A stretch of DNA of 64,000 nt from Hominenteromicrobium mulieris (GCA_021029595.1 JAJJOY010000007.1:1-64000), one strand, 5' to 3'. Shown: positions 25,350-34,773, counted from the first letter of the stretch. Notes: generated by a model not told the origin, from the letters alone. Translations and numbers: made by a program.

Positions 25350-26375
25350 TCAGCAATAGAACTCCATCGGATACGTGAGATACTTGTTCGGGTCAAGCTG
25401 ATCGGCAGTAACATAACCGGCCGGTGCACAAATGAGGCTCGGCAGACGATTGACAACCGTCGCGCAAGTATGCTCAACGGTTGCAGGCTTCACAACATGG
25501 AACTCGGTGTTCGGCTCGCCGATGATTTGCCAATCGCACATATCGCCGTCTTCCGGGCCGTAGACCTTGCCGATGGTCTCCTCTTCGATGGTGATGCCCT
25601 GCATTGTCTCGATGGCCACGACGGCAGACATGCCGATGCAGCGGCCGGCTTCGATGGTCTTGCCGAGCGTCTCGGAGTAAATGTCGTGATCGATGATGCA
25701 CGGCACATGCTTCTGGTTGATAGACTTGATTGTCAGGCCAAGCTTATTGCAAATGGCTTCGCTGGCATTCCAAGCGTAGGACGGCTCAAAAATGTCCGGG
25801 TGCGCAATCCTCTGCTCAAACTCTTCTGGTGTCAGGTCGCAGCCATGCGCATTTGCGAGCGCTAATCCATATTCCTCTACGTTGTAGCTGTACGCGCCTT
25901 TAATCTTCGTAATTTTGTGGCAACCGCCCGCGACGAGCGCGACCATGTTGATCCAGAAGATATCCTGCATGCCGCTGCCCGTGATGGTGCAGTTATTCGC
26001 TTTAGCGATAGCGTCCAGACGGTTGACCTGAACCGCAGAGGTCGTCCACGGATAAATCGCTTCTTCGCATGTCGTGATGACATTGAGTCCGCGTGATACA
26101 CATTTTTCCACATGGTCATAAATATCGCCGATGAAGCTGAACAGCGTCACAATCGCAACATCTGCATCGCACTCATCGAGAACTTTATCCGCATTGTTCG
26201 AAATCAGTACGCCGGTCTTAAGGCCGAGACCCGCGAAATCACCGACATCCTGCCCGACGACCGCCGGGTTTACGTCGATCGCGCCGACAATCTGTGCGCC
26301 GTGCTCATGCAGATACCGAAGAATGTACTTGCTCATTTTGCCGCAGCCATACTGCACAACTCTGATTTTTTCCAC
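25350..26375 (-). CDS. NAD(P)-dependent amine dehydrogenase-like oxidoreductase
   Basis: A 341-residue oxidoreductase of the dihydrodipicolinate-reductase/2,4-diaminopentanoate dehydrogenase-like type. N-terminal Rossmann motif [13 protein letters not shown] (GxGxxx), then VGAIDVNP, and a conserved GSGMQDIFW in the substrate domain. 2,4-diaminopentanoate dehydrogenase acts in ornithine fermentation, but no other genes of that pathway are nearby, so the substrate is uncertain. I chose GTG 26375, which has AAAGGAGG 8 bases upstream; the open frame extends 27 codons further with no ribosome site. Single-gene unit. Confidence 0.72.
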   Translation of the reverse strand: MEKIRVVQYGCGKMSKYILRYLHEHGAQIVGAIDVNPAVVGQDVGDFAGLGLKTGVLISNNADKVLDECDADVAIVTLFSFIGDIYDHVEKCVSRGLNVITTCEEAIYPWTTSAVQVNRLDAIAKANNCTITGSGMQDIFWINMVALVAGGCHKITKIKGAYSYNVEEYGLALANAHGCDLTPEEFEQRIAHPDIFEPSYAWNASEAICNKLGLTIKSINQKHVPCIIDHDIYSETLGKTIEAGRCIGMSAVVAIETMQGITIEEETIGKVYGPEDGDMCDWQIIGEPNTEFHVVKPATVEHTCATVVNRLPSLICAPAGYVTADQLDPNKYLTYPMEFYC

Positions 26376-26507
26376 AAGAACTTCCTCCTTTGATTTGGAT
26401 TTCAAATTTATCTTCGCGGGACATCCCGCTTGTCTTCGCTTATAGTATATCCTCATCTTAGTTTAGAGTCAAGGAAGTTTTGTGAAATTTTTATTAATCT
26501 TTTATTC

Positions 26508-26642
26508 GTAGAATTCTACCGACACTTGAAGCTGCAAAAATATATGCACACCAACCTATACCGGAAAAGCTTAAGCCTTCGTAAAACCAAGATTGATCGG
26601 ATTGATGCGCGAGCCATTGCAACGATGCTAATGTCTAAAAGA
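26508..26642 (+). pseudogene. IS110-family transposase fragment
   Basis: About 45 codons read as an internal piece of an IS110 transposase: HTNLYRKSLSLRKTKIDRID followed by ARAIATMLMS, the block after the first catalytic Asp/Glu of the DEDD domain. No start, upstream catalytic Asp or C-terminal domain remains, and flanking codons do not continue the match. This remnant fills most of the 400-base gap between the dehydrogenase and tRNA-Leu; the rest shows only a terminator. Confidence 0.65.
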
Positions 26643-26731
26643 ACGATATGCAGAAAACTCGCTTTCAATATCTTCGTTATAGTTGCGCAAATTTGGTGAT
26701 GTAGGAGGGCAGTATACAAACGCGCAAAACA

Positions 26732-26774
26732 TAAAAAAGCCCGCAAACCCAGCCATTTCAAGGGATTGCGAGCC
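26732..26774 (-). terminator. Terminator of tRNA-Leu(CAA)
   Basis: Minus strand GCTCGCAA/TTGCGGGC stem, then TTTTTTAT. Confidence 0.75.
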
Positions 26775-26783
26775 TTTGAGGTG

Positions 26784-26870
26784 TGGTGCCGGTGGCGGGG
26801 GTCGAACCCGCACGATGTTGCCATCAACGGATTTTGAGTCCGTCTCGTCTGCCAATTCCAACACACCGGC
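26784..26870 (-). tRNA. tRNA-Leu(CAA)
   Basis: Full cloverleaf with long variable arm. Acceptor GCCGGTG/CACCGGC, anticodon loop CTCAAAA (anticodon CAA, reads UUG), T loop GGTTCGAC and encoded CCA. 87 bases with CCA. Confidence 0.95.
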
Positions 26871-26882
26871 TTAACAAAATTT

Positions 26883-26911
26883 ATTATACGTTAAACCGGT
26901 GGAAAAAGCAA
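26883..26911 (-). promoter_or_regulatory. Promoter of tRNA-Leu(CAA)
   Basis: TTGCTT, 17-base spacer, TATAAT, 12 bases before the tRNA. Confidence 0.75.
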
Positions 26912-26935
26912 GTGTTTTTTTAATTATTTCGAATT

Positions 26936-28435
26936 TTATTCGTTTGCGGGCACAGAAACGTCAAAATAACGGTACTTTGCTTCGCAGTCCCCCTGCGCCG
27001 TAAGGCCCACAAAGCAGCCCGTAAACGTGCAGTTCATGCACTCTGTGGAAAGCAGCTGCGTGCTGCCGGTGCCGATCTCTTTCATCTCTTCCCCGGCTTT
27101 ACCCGCAAGGAACGTATAGCGCAGGCGGTTGGCCTTGATGCACAGCGTCAGCGTGTCCGTTTCCGGGAAGAACACCGGCTCGCTCTCGATCAGCATATCG
27201 ACCACGCGGCGGCGCAGCGTGACCTCCATACCGCCGTTTTTACGCTCGGCAAACAGCTCATAGTGGTGCTCGTTCGTGTGGAAAACCGTCATGCCCGCTT
27301 TGCCGTCGCCGGAAAGCGTCATTTCGGTCGTATAGTTCAAACCAAACTGCTGTTGGCGCACACCGAAGAATATGACCGTCTTCAGCTCGTCAAGCGTCGC
27401 CTCACTGCCGCGCAGTGTAACGCCGCTCTTATCAAATGTATACTTCATGCGGTCGGGTGTGCGCAGATAGCTCCAGCGCGGTGCAGGTGCAGCTGTGTTG
27501 AAATCATCGTGCCAACTGCGCGCAACACGCACGTCTCCTTCGCCCTCTGCCGTCATGATGGGCTGAATCTCCTTGCCACCGTATACGACCGGCCAGCCGT
27601 TCTCCTCCCATGTAACCGGCGCAATCATCGTCTCGCGGCCGGTGTGATGCAGCATGAAAACAGACGGGCGAATGCCGTGAAATACCATCCACCACTTACC
27701 CTCCGGCGTCTCTACAAGGTCGGCATGTCCGAGCGCCTGAAACTCCACGCGGTGTGCATTACGATGCGTGAGGATTGGGTTGTGCGGACAAGATTCGAAC
27801 GGGCCCCACACGCTTCTACTGCGCGCAATGGTCTCCATGTGGCCGTACTCCGTACCGCCCTCGGCAATCATCAAGTAATACCAATTGCCGATGCGGTACA
27901 TGTGCGGTCCCTCCGGGCATTTGCCGCCGGTACCGTACCAAATGCACTTTGTCTCGCTCAGCTTTGCACCGGTCTCAAGATCAATCTCAAACTGTCCGAT
28001 GCAGTTGTTGCCGTTTTCGTCCGTATGTGTGCCGGTGTAATACACCTTGCCGTCTGCATCCCAGAACAAAGATGGGTCAATGCCCTGATGGTCGATCCAG
28101 ATCGGGTCGGACCACTCGCCGCGGATGTCATCTGTCCACACAAAAAAATTGCCGCCGCCTGTCACATTCGTCGTGATCATATAGAATCGGCCGTCGTGGT
28201 AGCGGATCGTCGGCGCAAAAATACCGCCGGAGGTGCGGCAGTCCACCAGCGGCAACTGGCTTTCGCGCGTCAAAACATAGCCAAGCTGCTCCCAATGCAG
28301 CAGGTCACGGCTATGCCAAAGCGGCACGCCCGGAAAAAACTCAAACGAGCTGTTGACAAGATAATAGTCTTCACCTACGCGGCAAATGCTCGGGTCCGGG
28401 TAAAAACCCGGCAGGATTGGATTTTCGTATGTCAT
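26936..28435 (-). CDS. Glycoside hydrolase family 43, beta-xylosidase/arabinofuranosidase type
   Basis: Inverting glycosidase of 499 residues with two domains. The five-bladed propeller carries the base Asp14 in GFYPDPS, the pKa-modulating Asp in GIDPSLFWD and the acid Glu in CPEGPHMY. The C-terminal beta-sandwich (residues about 320-499) is the one found in XynB-type beta-xylosidases, where it shapes the active site. No signal peptide, so it would cleave imported xylo- or arabino-oligosaccharides. ATG 28435 follows GGAGG by 8 bases. Sits between two tRNA genes. Confidence 0.9.
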   Translation of the reverse strand: MTYENPILPGFYPDPSICRVGEDYYLVNSSFEFFPGVPLWHSRDLLHWEQLGYVLTRESQLPLVDCRTSGGIFAPTIRYHDGRFYMITTNVTGGGNFFVWTDDIRGEWSDPIWIDHQGIDPSLFWDADGKVYYTGTHTDENGNNCIGQFEIDLETGAKLSETKCIWYGTGGKCPEGPHMYRIGNWYYLMIAEGGTEYGHMETIARSRSVWGPFESCPHNPILTHRNAHRVEFQALGHADLVETPEGKWWMVFHGIRPSVFMLHHTGRETMIAPVTWEENGWPVVYGGKEIQPIMTAEGEGDVRVARSWHDDFNTAAPAPRWSYLRTPDRMKYTFDKSGVTLRGSEATLDELKTVIFFGVRQQQFGLNYTTEMTLSGDGKAGMTVFHTNEHHYELFAERKNGGMEVTLRRRVVDMLIESEPVFFPETDTLTLCIKANRLRYTFLAGKAGEEMKEIGTGSTQLLSTECMNCTFTGCFVGLTAQGDCEAKYRYFDVSVPANE

Positions 28436-28530
28436 GTGCACGCCTCCAAATTTAAACGTTTGGGCATATTGCTCTTGCTTCTTTTTCACTATATAATAGT
28501 ATATAGTCTGCGTTATCAAAAAGCAATGCG

Positions 28531-28567
28531 GATAAAAGAAAAACCCGGATAACTTCCGTTATCCGGG
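28531..28567 (-). terminator. Terminator of tRNA-Ser
   Basis: Perfect 11-bp stem ACCCGGATAAC/GTTATCCGGGT, then TTTTCTTTTAT on the minus strand. Confidence 0.9.
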
Positions 28568-28570
28568 TAC

Positions 28571-28656
28571 TGGCGGAGAGGATGCGACTCGAACGCACAA
28601 TGCCTTGCGGCACACCACATTTCCAATGTGGCTCCTTACCATTAGAATACCTCTCC
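28571..28656 (-). tRNA. tRNA-Ser(GGA)
   Basis: Acceptor GGAGAGG/CCTCTCC, anticodon arm CCACA-TTGGAAA-TGTGG (anticodon GGA), long variable arm around GCCGCAAGGC, T loop GTTCGAGTC and encoded CCA. Confidence 0.95.
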
Positions 28657-28670
28657 AAGCGACGGTTGTT

Positions 28671-28699
28671 ATTATAGCGCATGTCTTTCAAAAATGCAA
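28671..28699 (-). promoter_or_regulatory. Promoter of tRNA-Ser
   Basis: TTGCAT, 17-base spacer, TATAAT. Confidence 0.75.
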
Positions 28700-28873
28700 G
28701 TGTTTTTTCAAAAAAATTTCATTTTATTTCCTTTTAGGCAATATTGTGCAAAATATTTGCACATTTATATATTAAAACTATATAGCAGGCTGTATCTTTT
28801 TCATTCAATTGTATGGCTCACGTATATTTTATGTAAAATTCGGCGAAAACAGGGTGCTTTTTCCTCTCGGGTT

Positions 28874-28882
28874 TGCTATAAT
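28874..28882 (+). promoter_or_regulatory. Extended -10 promoter of ppx-ppk
   Basis: TGCTATAAT is a perfect extended -10, 86 bases before the gene; no good -35 is present. The remaining AT-rich DNA between tRNA-Ser and this box holds nothing I recognise. Confidence 0.5.
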
Positions 28883-28967
28883 AAAGTAAATATCTCAAGA
28901 ATTCTTGCGGGCCCGCTTTCGGCGGCGCTCCGATTTAGTTGCTCTACATTGAAAGGCGGTGCTCATA

Positions 28968-30521
28968 TTGAATAAAAAACTTCCGGGCGGGCCGGCTGCG
29001 GTCATCGAGATCGGCTCCAGTGCGGTGCGCATGCGTGTTTCGCAGTTAAAGCACGGCGAGATCGAAATGCTGGATTCTCTCGAATACCCTGTGTTCTTCG
29101 GCCACGAGGTCTTCACCACGGGACGCATCAGCTTTGAAAGCCTGCGCCAACTCTCCTCTATCCTCACAAAATTCACAACGGCGCTGGAGGGCTACAACTG
29201 CAAAAACGTGCGTGTGGTCTCCTCCACCGTGATGCGCGAGGCGGAAAACCGCTCGTTCGTCATCGATCAACTCAAAATTCACAACAATCTGCACTTGGAA
29301 ATTCTGGAATACAGCGAAGAAAAAGCGCTCATCTGCTCCGAGATTATCCGGCTTTTAAAAGAAGAAAGCAAGATCGAAATGAAAGACGCGCTCATCGCGT
29401 ATGTCGGCACGGGCAGCATCGGTGTTGCGCTGTACGACGGCAAGGCGATCTGCACCTCGCAGAACATCCCCATCGGCTCCTTAAAGCTGCACGATGCCCT
29501 CGGTGCGCTCAGCCGCGAGTGCGACGATTTTTACCCCGCGGTCGAAGAATATCTCGACATCATTTTAAACCGCGTCGATATTCCGAAAAAAGACATTCGC
29601 AGCATCATTTTGACGGGTTCCGATCTGGAGCTTGTCGCCTCCGTGTGCGGCGCCGAAAAAAGCGGCGACCTTTACACCATCTCCGCAAAGAAAATGCACG
29701 CGGCGTATAAGGAAATCCGCATGATGTCCCATTCTGCCATCGCACGCCGCTACAACATTCCCGAGGAGCTTGCCGAAATTCTCTACACAGCGCTTTCTAT
29801 ATATACCGGCATGCTGCGCCTTTCGGACGGCGTGCAGAAGGTCATTTGCCCGGATATTGATATTTGCGATGCCATCACACGCCATATGCTCGTGCCGGGC
29901 GCGCAAAAAGAATACATTGCGCAAACGAACGAAAGCGCTATTGTTTCCGCAAAACGCATCGCGGCAAAATACAACTGCCACGGCGCACATTCCGACGCCA
30001 TTTCAGAGTTTGCATGCACGCTTTTCGACAAATTCAAAAACCTGCACGGTCTGTCAAGTGACAAAAAAATCATTTTGCAGCTCGCGTCCATTCTGCACAG
30101 CTGCGGTCAATACATCAACGTGCGCATGCCGAACCAGTGCTCATTCGACCTCATTAAGGATCTCGACATTTTCGGCCTCACGCACGAACAAATTCTGCTC
30201 ACGGCATTCGTTGCCGGCAGCGATGAGTTCACCATGCCGAATGTTGCCGATGCAGGTGCAATCCCGATGACGGAAGAACGCCGTTTGGAAATCTTAAAGC
30301 TCGTTGCCATCTTCCGCCTTGCAAACGCGCTCGATAAATCGAAGCGCCGTAAGCTGCGCATCAGTAAAATCCGCATTACAAACGAAAAGCTGGAGATCAA
30401 AGCCGTCGCTTCCGGCAGTGCCCTGCTCGAAAAATGGGCGTTTGAGGAATGCGCCGGTCTCTTTAAGGAAGTATTCGGTCTCAGCCCCGAGCTGCAAATC
30501 AAAAGCGAGCTGCTGAAATAA
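28968..30521 (+). CDS. ppx: Ppx/GppA-family phosphatase (exopolyphosphatase)
   Basis: Exopolyphosphatase or pppGpp phosphatase, 517 residues. The actin-like N-terminal domain has IEIGSSAVRMRV where typical enzymes read DIGSNS, and the second phosphate loop YVGTGSIGVALY, with the HD-like helical domain at the C-terminal half (LASILHSCGQYINVR, LTHEQILLTAFVA). The canonical catalytic-loop Asp and GGGS are altered (IEIGSSA, GTGSIG), so activity may be changed. I prefer the TTG at 28968 with AAAGGCGG 8 bases upstream; a GTG at 28959 is too close to it. Pairs with ppk, 16 bases downstream. Confidence 0.82.
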   Translation: MNKKLPGGPAAVIEIGSSAVRMRVSQLKHGEIEMLDSLEYPVFFGHEVFTTGRISFESLRQLSSILTKFTTALEGYNCKNVRVVSSTVMREAENRSFVIDQLKIHNNLHLEILEYSEEKALICSEIIRLLKEESKIEMKDALIAYVGTGSIGVALYDGKAICTSQNIPIGSLKLHDALGALSRECDDFYPAVEEYLDIILNRVDIPKKDIRSIILTGSDLELVASVCGAEKSGDLYTISAKKMHAAYKEIRMMSHSAIARRYNIPEELAEILYTALSIYTGMLRLSDGVQKVICPDIDICDAITRHMLVPGAQKEYIAQTNESAIVSAKRIAAKYNCHGAHSDAISEFACTLFDKFKNLHGLSSDKKIILQLASILHSCGQYINVRMPNQCSFDLIKDLDIFGLTHEQILLTAFVAGSDEFTMPNVADAGAIPMTEERRLEILKLVAIFRLANALDKSKRRKLRISKIRITNEKLEIKAVASGSALLEKWAFEECAGLFKEVFGLSPELQIKSELLK

Positions 30522-30537
30522 CGAAAGGACGGAAACC

Positions 30538-32652
30538 ATGTCTGATAAAAAGAATTACTATTATAACCGCGAGCTGAGCTGGATGGACTTCAATGCGCGC
30601 GTTTTGGAAGAAGCCCAAAAGAAAGATAACCCCCTCATGGAGCGTTTGCGCTTCCTTGCCATCACCGGCTCCAACCTTGATGAATTCTTCATGGTGCGCG
30701 TGGCCGGTGTAAAAAGCCAGGTCGCATCAAACTACACAAAGCCGGATGATTCCGGCATGACGCCGAAGGAGCTTCTCTCGGCGCTCGATAAAAAAACGCA
30801 CGCCTTTATGGAAAAGCAGTATTCCTGCCTATACCGCTCTATTTTGCCGGTCCTCAAAAAGCAGGCGGAAATCGAGTTCCGCACGCCGGAAAAGCTTACG
30901 CACGAGCAAAGAGCCTTTACGGACGAGTATTTTCATCGCGTGCTGTTCCCCGTGCTGACGCCGCTCGCCGTAGACAGCAGCCGCCCGTTCCCGATGCTCG
31001 CAAATAAAAGTCTGAACCTCGCCGTGCGCCTTTCTTCCAAGGAAAACAAGGGTGAAAAGTGCTTTGCCGTCGTGCAGGTGCCGTCTATTCTGCCGCGCTT
31101 TACGGAGCTGCCCGCAGACGGCGACACACGCTGCTTTATCCTGCTCGAGGACATCATCACCGATTATCTTGAGGAGCTTTTCGAGCTGCACGAGATTAAA
31201 GCCGTGTGCCCGTTCCGCATCACGCGCAACTCCGACCTCACCATCGACGAGGAAGCGGACGACTTTATGTATGAGATTGAAAAATCCATTAAGCGTCGTA
31301 AGCGCGGCCGTCCCGTGCGTTTGGAGCTCTTGCAGCACACCGATGGAGATACCCGCAAATTTCTCATAAAAGCGCTGAACATCAATGAAAACGGCATCTA
31401 CGAGGTGCAGGGACCCATTGACCTCACGTTCTTCTCGAAATTTGCGAATATCCCGGGCTGCGAAAAACTCTGCTTTGCGCCCGTTCGTCCCACCACACCC
31501 CCGGGCGATTTCTTCGGCTACACCGATATTTTTAAGGCCATCCGTGAGGGCGACCGCCTTGTTCACCATCCATATGAGACATTCGACTGTGTCGTACAGT
31601 TCATCGCACAAGCCGCAGAAGACGAAAACGTACTCGCCATCAAGCAGACGCTCTACCGCGTCAGCGGCAACTCGCCCATCATCGCGTCGCTCATCAAAGC
31701 CGCCGAAAACGGCAAACAGGTCACGGTGCTTGTCGAGCTGAAAGCGCGCTTTGACGAAGAAAACAACATCAACTGGGCAAAGAAGCTTGAAAAAGCCGGC
31801 TGCCACGTCATTTACGGTCTGACCGGCCTCAAGACCCACTGCAAAATCGCGCTTGTTGTCCGCCGCGAGGAAGACGGCATCCGCCGCTACCTGCACCTCG
31901 GCACCGGCAACTACAACGACTCCACCGCGAAAATTTATACCGACCTTGGCCTGTTCACCTGCAACGAGCAGTTCGGCGCAGACGCGTCCTCCCTTTTCAA
32001 TGTCATCACCGGCTATTCCCGTCCGCCGGAGTACAAGCACTTCATCGTTGCGCCGCACGGCATGCGCAGCTTCTTTGAGTACATGATCCGTCAGGAGACC
32101 GAAAACGCTAAAAAGGGTTTGCCCAGCGGCATCACGGTCAAAGTCAACTCTCTCGTTGACCCGAAGATCATCGAGCTTCTCTATGAAGCCTCCAAGGCCG
32201 GTGTGCGCGTGCAGCTTATCGTGCGCGGCATCTGCTGCCTCATTCCGGGCATCGAAGGCGTCAGCGAGAACATCACTGTCATGAGCATTGTCGGTCAGCT
32301 TCTGGAGCACAGCCGTATCTTCCGCTTTGAAAATGCCGGCAACCCGCGCATTTACATGGGCAGCGCGGACTGGATGCCCCGCAATCTCGACCGCCGCGTG
32401 GAGCTTGTTTTCCCCATCGAGGACGAAACACAGAAGGCCCGCGCCTTCGGCATTCTCGATACCATGCTGAGCGACACCACAAACGCCCGTTTCATGCAGA
32501 GTGATACAAGCTACGAGCACGTTGACCTGCGCGGCAAGAAGAAAATCAGCTCGCAGCTTACATTCTACCATGAAGCACAGGCGCGTCTGAAAGAGCTGCA
32601 GTCCATCGAAAAGGACAGCGTTTTGATCCCGATTCACTCCGCGGAAGAATAA
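30538..32652 (+). CDS. ppk: Polyphosphate kinase 1
   Basis: Makes long-chain polyphosphate from ATP and can run in reverse; peripheral membrane enzyme in many bacteria. 704 residues with the four-domain layout: N-terminal YYNRELSWMDFN, head domain with RFLAITGSNLDEFFMVRVAG, and two PLD-like catalytic domains. His434 in GLKTHCKIALV is the phosphorylated residue. RYLHLGTGNYND and NLDRRVELVFPI are also diagnostic. Follows ppx by 16 bases with GAAAGGA before the ATG, giving a synthesis-degradation pair in one operon. Confidence 0.96.
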   Translation: MSDKKNYYYNRELSWMDFNARVLEEAQKKDNPLMERLRFLAITGSNLDEFFMVRVAGVKSQVASNYTKPDDSGMTPKELLSALDKKTHAFMEKQYSCLYRSILPVLKKQAEIEFRTPEKLTHEQRAFTDEYFHRVLFPVLTPLAVDSSRPFPMLANKSLNLAVRLSSKENKGEKCFAVVQVPSILPRFTELPADGDTRCFILLEDIITDYLEELFELHEIKAVCPFRITRNSDLTIDEEADDFMYEIEKSIKRRKRGRPVRLELLQHTDGDTRKFLIKALNINENGIYEVQGPIDLTFFSKFANIPGCEKLCFAPVRPTTPPGDFFGYTDIFKAIREGDRLVHHPYETFDCVVQFIAQAAEDENVLAIKQTLYRVSGNSPIIASLIKAAENGKQVTVLVELKARFDEENNINWAKKLEKAGCHVIYGLTGLKTHCKIALVVRREEDGIRRYLHLGTGNYNDSTAKIYTDLGLFTCNEQFGADASSLFNVITGYSRPPEYKHFIVAPHGMRSFFEYMIRQETENAKKGLPSGITVKVNSLVDPKIIELLYEASKAGVRVQLIVRGICCLIPGIEGVSENITVMSIVGQLLEHSRIFRFENAGNPRIYMGSADWMPRNLDRRVELVFPIEDETQKARAFGILDTMLSDTTNARFMQSDTSYEHVDLRGKKKISSQLTFYHEAQARLKELQSIEKDSVLIPIHSAEE

Positions 32653-32655
32653 GGC

Positions 32656-32684
32656 TTGCATAGTTGTAAATAAAAGATTATAAT
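32656..32684 (+). promoter_or_regulatory. Promoter of phosphofructokinase gene
   Basis: TTGCAT, 17-base spacer, TATAAT, right after the ppk stop. The 66-base leader contains a GCGGAC/GTCCGC hairpin. Confidence 0.65.
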
Positions 32685-32750
32685 AGAATAAATTGAGCGG
32701 ACTTCGGCGCGTTTTGCTGTCCGCACACCACAACGAAAGGTTGAGGAACG

Positions 32751-33827
32751 ATGAAAAGAATCGGTATTTTAACAAGCGGCGGCGACTGTCAGGGCCTCAA
32801 TGCCTCCATTCGCGGCGTTGCAAAGTCGCTTTACGAAGAATTCGGCAACGACGTAGAGATTTACGGCATCAAAGACGGCTATAAGGGGCTTATTTTCGGC
32901 GAATATAAGCTGATGAAACCGGAAGATTTCTCCGGCATCTTAACGCTCGGCGGTACCATTTTGGGTACCTCCCGCCAGCCGTTCAAGCTCATGCGCGTCA
33001 TCGACGAAAACAGCGTCGATAAAGTCCAGAACATGAAGGATAACTACAAGAAGATGAAGCTTGACTGCCTCGTTATCCTCGGTGGCAACGGCACACAGAA
33101 AACCGCAAACCTTCTGCGCGAGGAAGGCCTCAATGTCGTCTCCCTGCCGAAGACCATCGACAACGATGTCTGGGGCACCGATATGACATTCGGCTTCCAC
33201 AGCTCCGTGGAGATTGCGACGAATGTCCTCGACTGCATTCACACCACCGCCACCTCCCACGGCCGCATTTTCTGTGTGGAGATCATGGGGCACAAGGTCG
33301 GCTGGCTGCCGCTTTATGCCGGCATCGCGGGCGGTGCAGATGTGATTTTGCTGCCGGAGATCCCGTATGATATTGACAAAATCGCAAAAACATTGGATAA
33401 TAGAATCGCAAACGGCAAGAAGTTCTCCATTCTCGCCGTAGCCGAGGGTGCGCTATCCAAGGAAGAAGCCGCCATGAAGAAGAAGGACTTCAAAAAGGCG
33501 CGTGCCGAAATGAAGTACCCGTCCATCGTGTACCGCCTTGCGGACGAGCTTGCCTCCCGTGTGGATAACGAGATTCGTGTCTGCGTACCGGGTCATTTCC
33601 AGCGCGGCGGCAGCCCGTGCGCCTACGACCGCGTGCTCTCCACACGCTTCGGCGCGGCAGCCGCAAGGCTCATCCGCGAGAAGAACTACGGCAACATGGT
33701 CGGCCTTGTCAACGGCAAGATCGTCCCGGTGCCGCTCAGCGAGGTCGCAGGCAAGCTGAAAACCGTCCCGGTCGATTGCGAAGAAATCCTCGCAGCCCGT
33801 GAGATCGGCATTTCCTTCGGCGACTAA
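32751..33827 (+). CDS. pfkA: 6-phosphofructokinase
   Basis: Phosphorylates fructose 6-phosphate to the 1,6-bisphosphate; 358 residues, slightly longer than Escherichia coli PfkA (320). N-terminal ILTSGGDCQGLNA, PKTIDNDVWGTD with the catalytic Asp, EIMGHKVGWLPLYAG and PGHFQRGG are all present. The phosphoryl-donor site reads GGNGTQKTA: Gly at the position that favours ATP, but Lys in PKTIDND, which in other subfamilies goes with pyrophosphate. GGNG (Asn for Asp103) is also seen in a clostridial subgroup as I recall. The donor is therefore not certain, ATP being more likely. Confidence 0.88.
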   Translation: MKRIGILTSGGDCQGLNASIRGVAKSLYEEFGNDVEIYGIKDGYKGLIFGEYKLMKPEDFSGILTLGGTILGTSRQPFKLMRVIDENSVDKVQNMKDNYKKMKLDCLVILGGNGTQKTANLLREEGLNVVSLPKTIDNDVWGTDMTFGFHSSVEIATNVLDCIHTTATSHGRIFCVEIMGHKVGWLPLYAGIAGGADVILLPEIPYDIDKIAKTLDNRIANGKKFSILAVAEGALSKEEAAMKKKDFKKARAEMKYPSIVYRLADELASRVDNEIRVCVPGHFQRGGSPCAYDRVLSTRFGAAAARLIREKNYGNMVGLVNGKIVPVPLSEVAGKLKTVPVDCEEILAAREIGISFGD

Positions 33828-33835
33828 ATTCGCAC

Positions 33836-33862
33836 AAAACGTCAAAAGAGACGTTTTAATAA
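33836..33862 (+). terminator. Terminator after phosphofructokinase
   Basis: AAAACGTC/GACGTTTT stem with a 6-base loop, then AATAAAA. Short, so partial. Confidence 0.6.
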
Positions 33863-33891
33863 AAAGGATTGTATTGAAAGGATTGACCCAC

Positions 33892-34773
33892 ATGAAATTT
33901 TCCGTCAGTATGTACAGCTACATGCAGAAGATCCGCTCCGGCGAGGCTACTCCGTTTGAGCTGATCGCGAAGACCAAGGAACTTGGCTTTGATGCCATTG
34001 AGTTTGTCGATTTCACCGATTTCGGCACCGGCACCAAGGAAGAGCGTCTCGCCCACGCCGAAGAGCTCCGCAAGGAATGCGAGCGCGTCGGCCTTGAGAT
34101 TTCCGCACTCGTTATGAGCTGCGACTTCATCACCGGCAGCGACGGCGACCTCGATAAAGAGATTGCTCGCGTCAAGGATTACGTCGACATCGCACACGTC
34201 CTCGGTGTCACCCGTATGCGCCACGACGCAGCCATTGGCTATGCACGCAACTCCGGTGACTTCTGCCCGTTTGATACGATGCTCCCGCGCCTTGCAAAGG
34301 CCTGCAAGGAAATCACCGAGTACGCTGCACAGTTCGGCATCCGCACCATGGTCGAAAACCACGGCTTCTATGTGCAGGATTCCGAGCGTGTTGAGAAGCT
34401 CTACGCAGCGGTCGACAACAAGAACTTCGGCCTCCTCACCGATATGGGCAACTTCCTCTGCGCAGATGAGGACCCGGCTTCCGCATTTACAAGAGTTGCG
34501 CCGTATGCGTACTATGTCCATGCAAAGGACTTCATCGTAAAGCCGTTTACGGATGCCGATCCGGGCGAAGGCAGCTTCCGTTCCCGCGGCGGTAAGTACC
34601 TGCGCGGCACCATTGTCGGCCACGGCAATGTACCGATCAAGCAGTGCATGTATCAGCTGAAGCGTGCAGGTTATGACGATTGCATCTCCATCGAGTTCGA
34701 GGGCATGGAGCCGGTCTTTGATGCACTGCGCATCGGCCTTGCAAACCTCAAGAAGTATTGGGCTGAGGTCTGA
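33892..34773 (+). CDS. Sugar phosphate isomerase/epimerase (xylose isomerase-like TIM barrel)
   Basis: A 293-residue TIM-barrel protein of the AP endonuclease 2/xylose isomerase-like superfamily. Metal-binding acidic and His residues are placed as expected: Glu in DAIEFVD, Glu/Asn-His in TMVENHGFY, Asp in LTDMGNF, His in YYVHAKDF and Glu near the end in CISIEFEGME. The reaction is probably an isomerisation, epimerisation or dehydration of a sugar or inositol-type substrate; the exact one is not clear. ATG 33892 is the natural fold start. Sits between glycolysis and peptidase genes as its own unit. Confidence 0.8.
   Translation: MKFSVSMYSYMQKIRSGEATPFELIAKTKELGFDAIEFVDFTDFGTGTKEERLAHAEELRKECERVGLEISALVMSCDFITGSDGDLDKEIARVKDYVDIAHVLGVTRMRHDAAIGYARNSGDFCPFDTMLPRLAKACKEITEYAAQFGIRTMVENHGFYVQDSERVEKLYAAVDNKNFGLLTDMGNFLCADEDPASAFTRVAPYAYYVHAKDFIVKPFTDADPGEGSFRSRGGKYLRGTIVGHGNVPIKQCMYQLKRAGYDDCISIEFEGMEPVFDALRIGLANLKKYWAEV

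Noticed and set aside
25350-26375. Ornithine fermentation locus
   Set aside because: The protein resembles 2,4-diaminopentanoate dehydrogenase, but none of the aminomutase, racemase or thiolase genes of that pathway are nearby.
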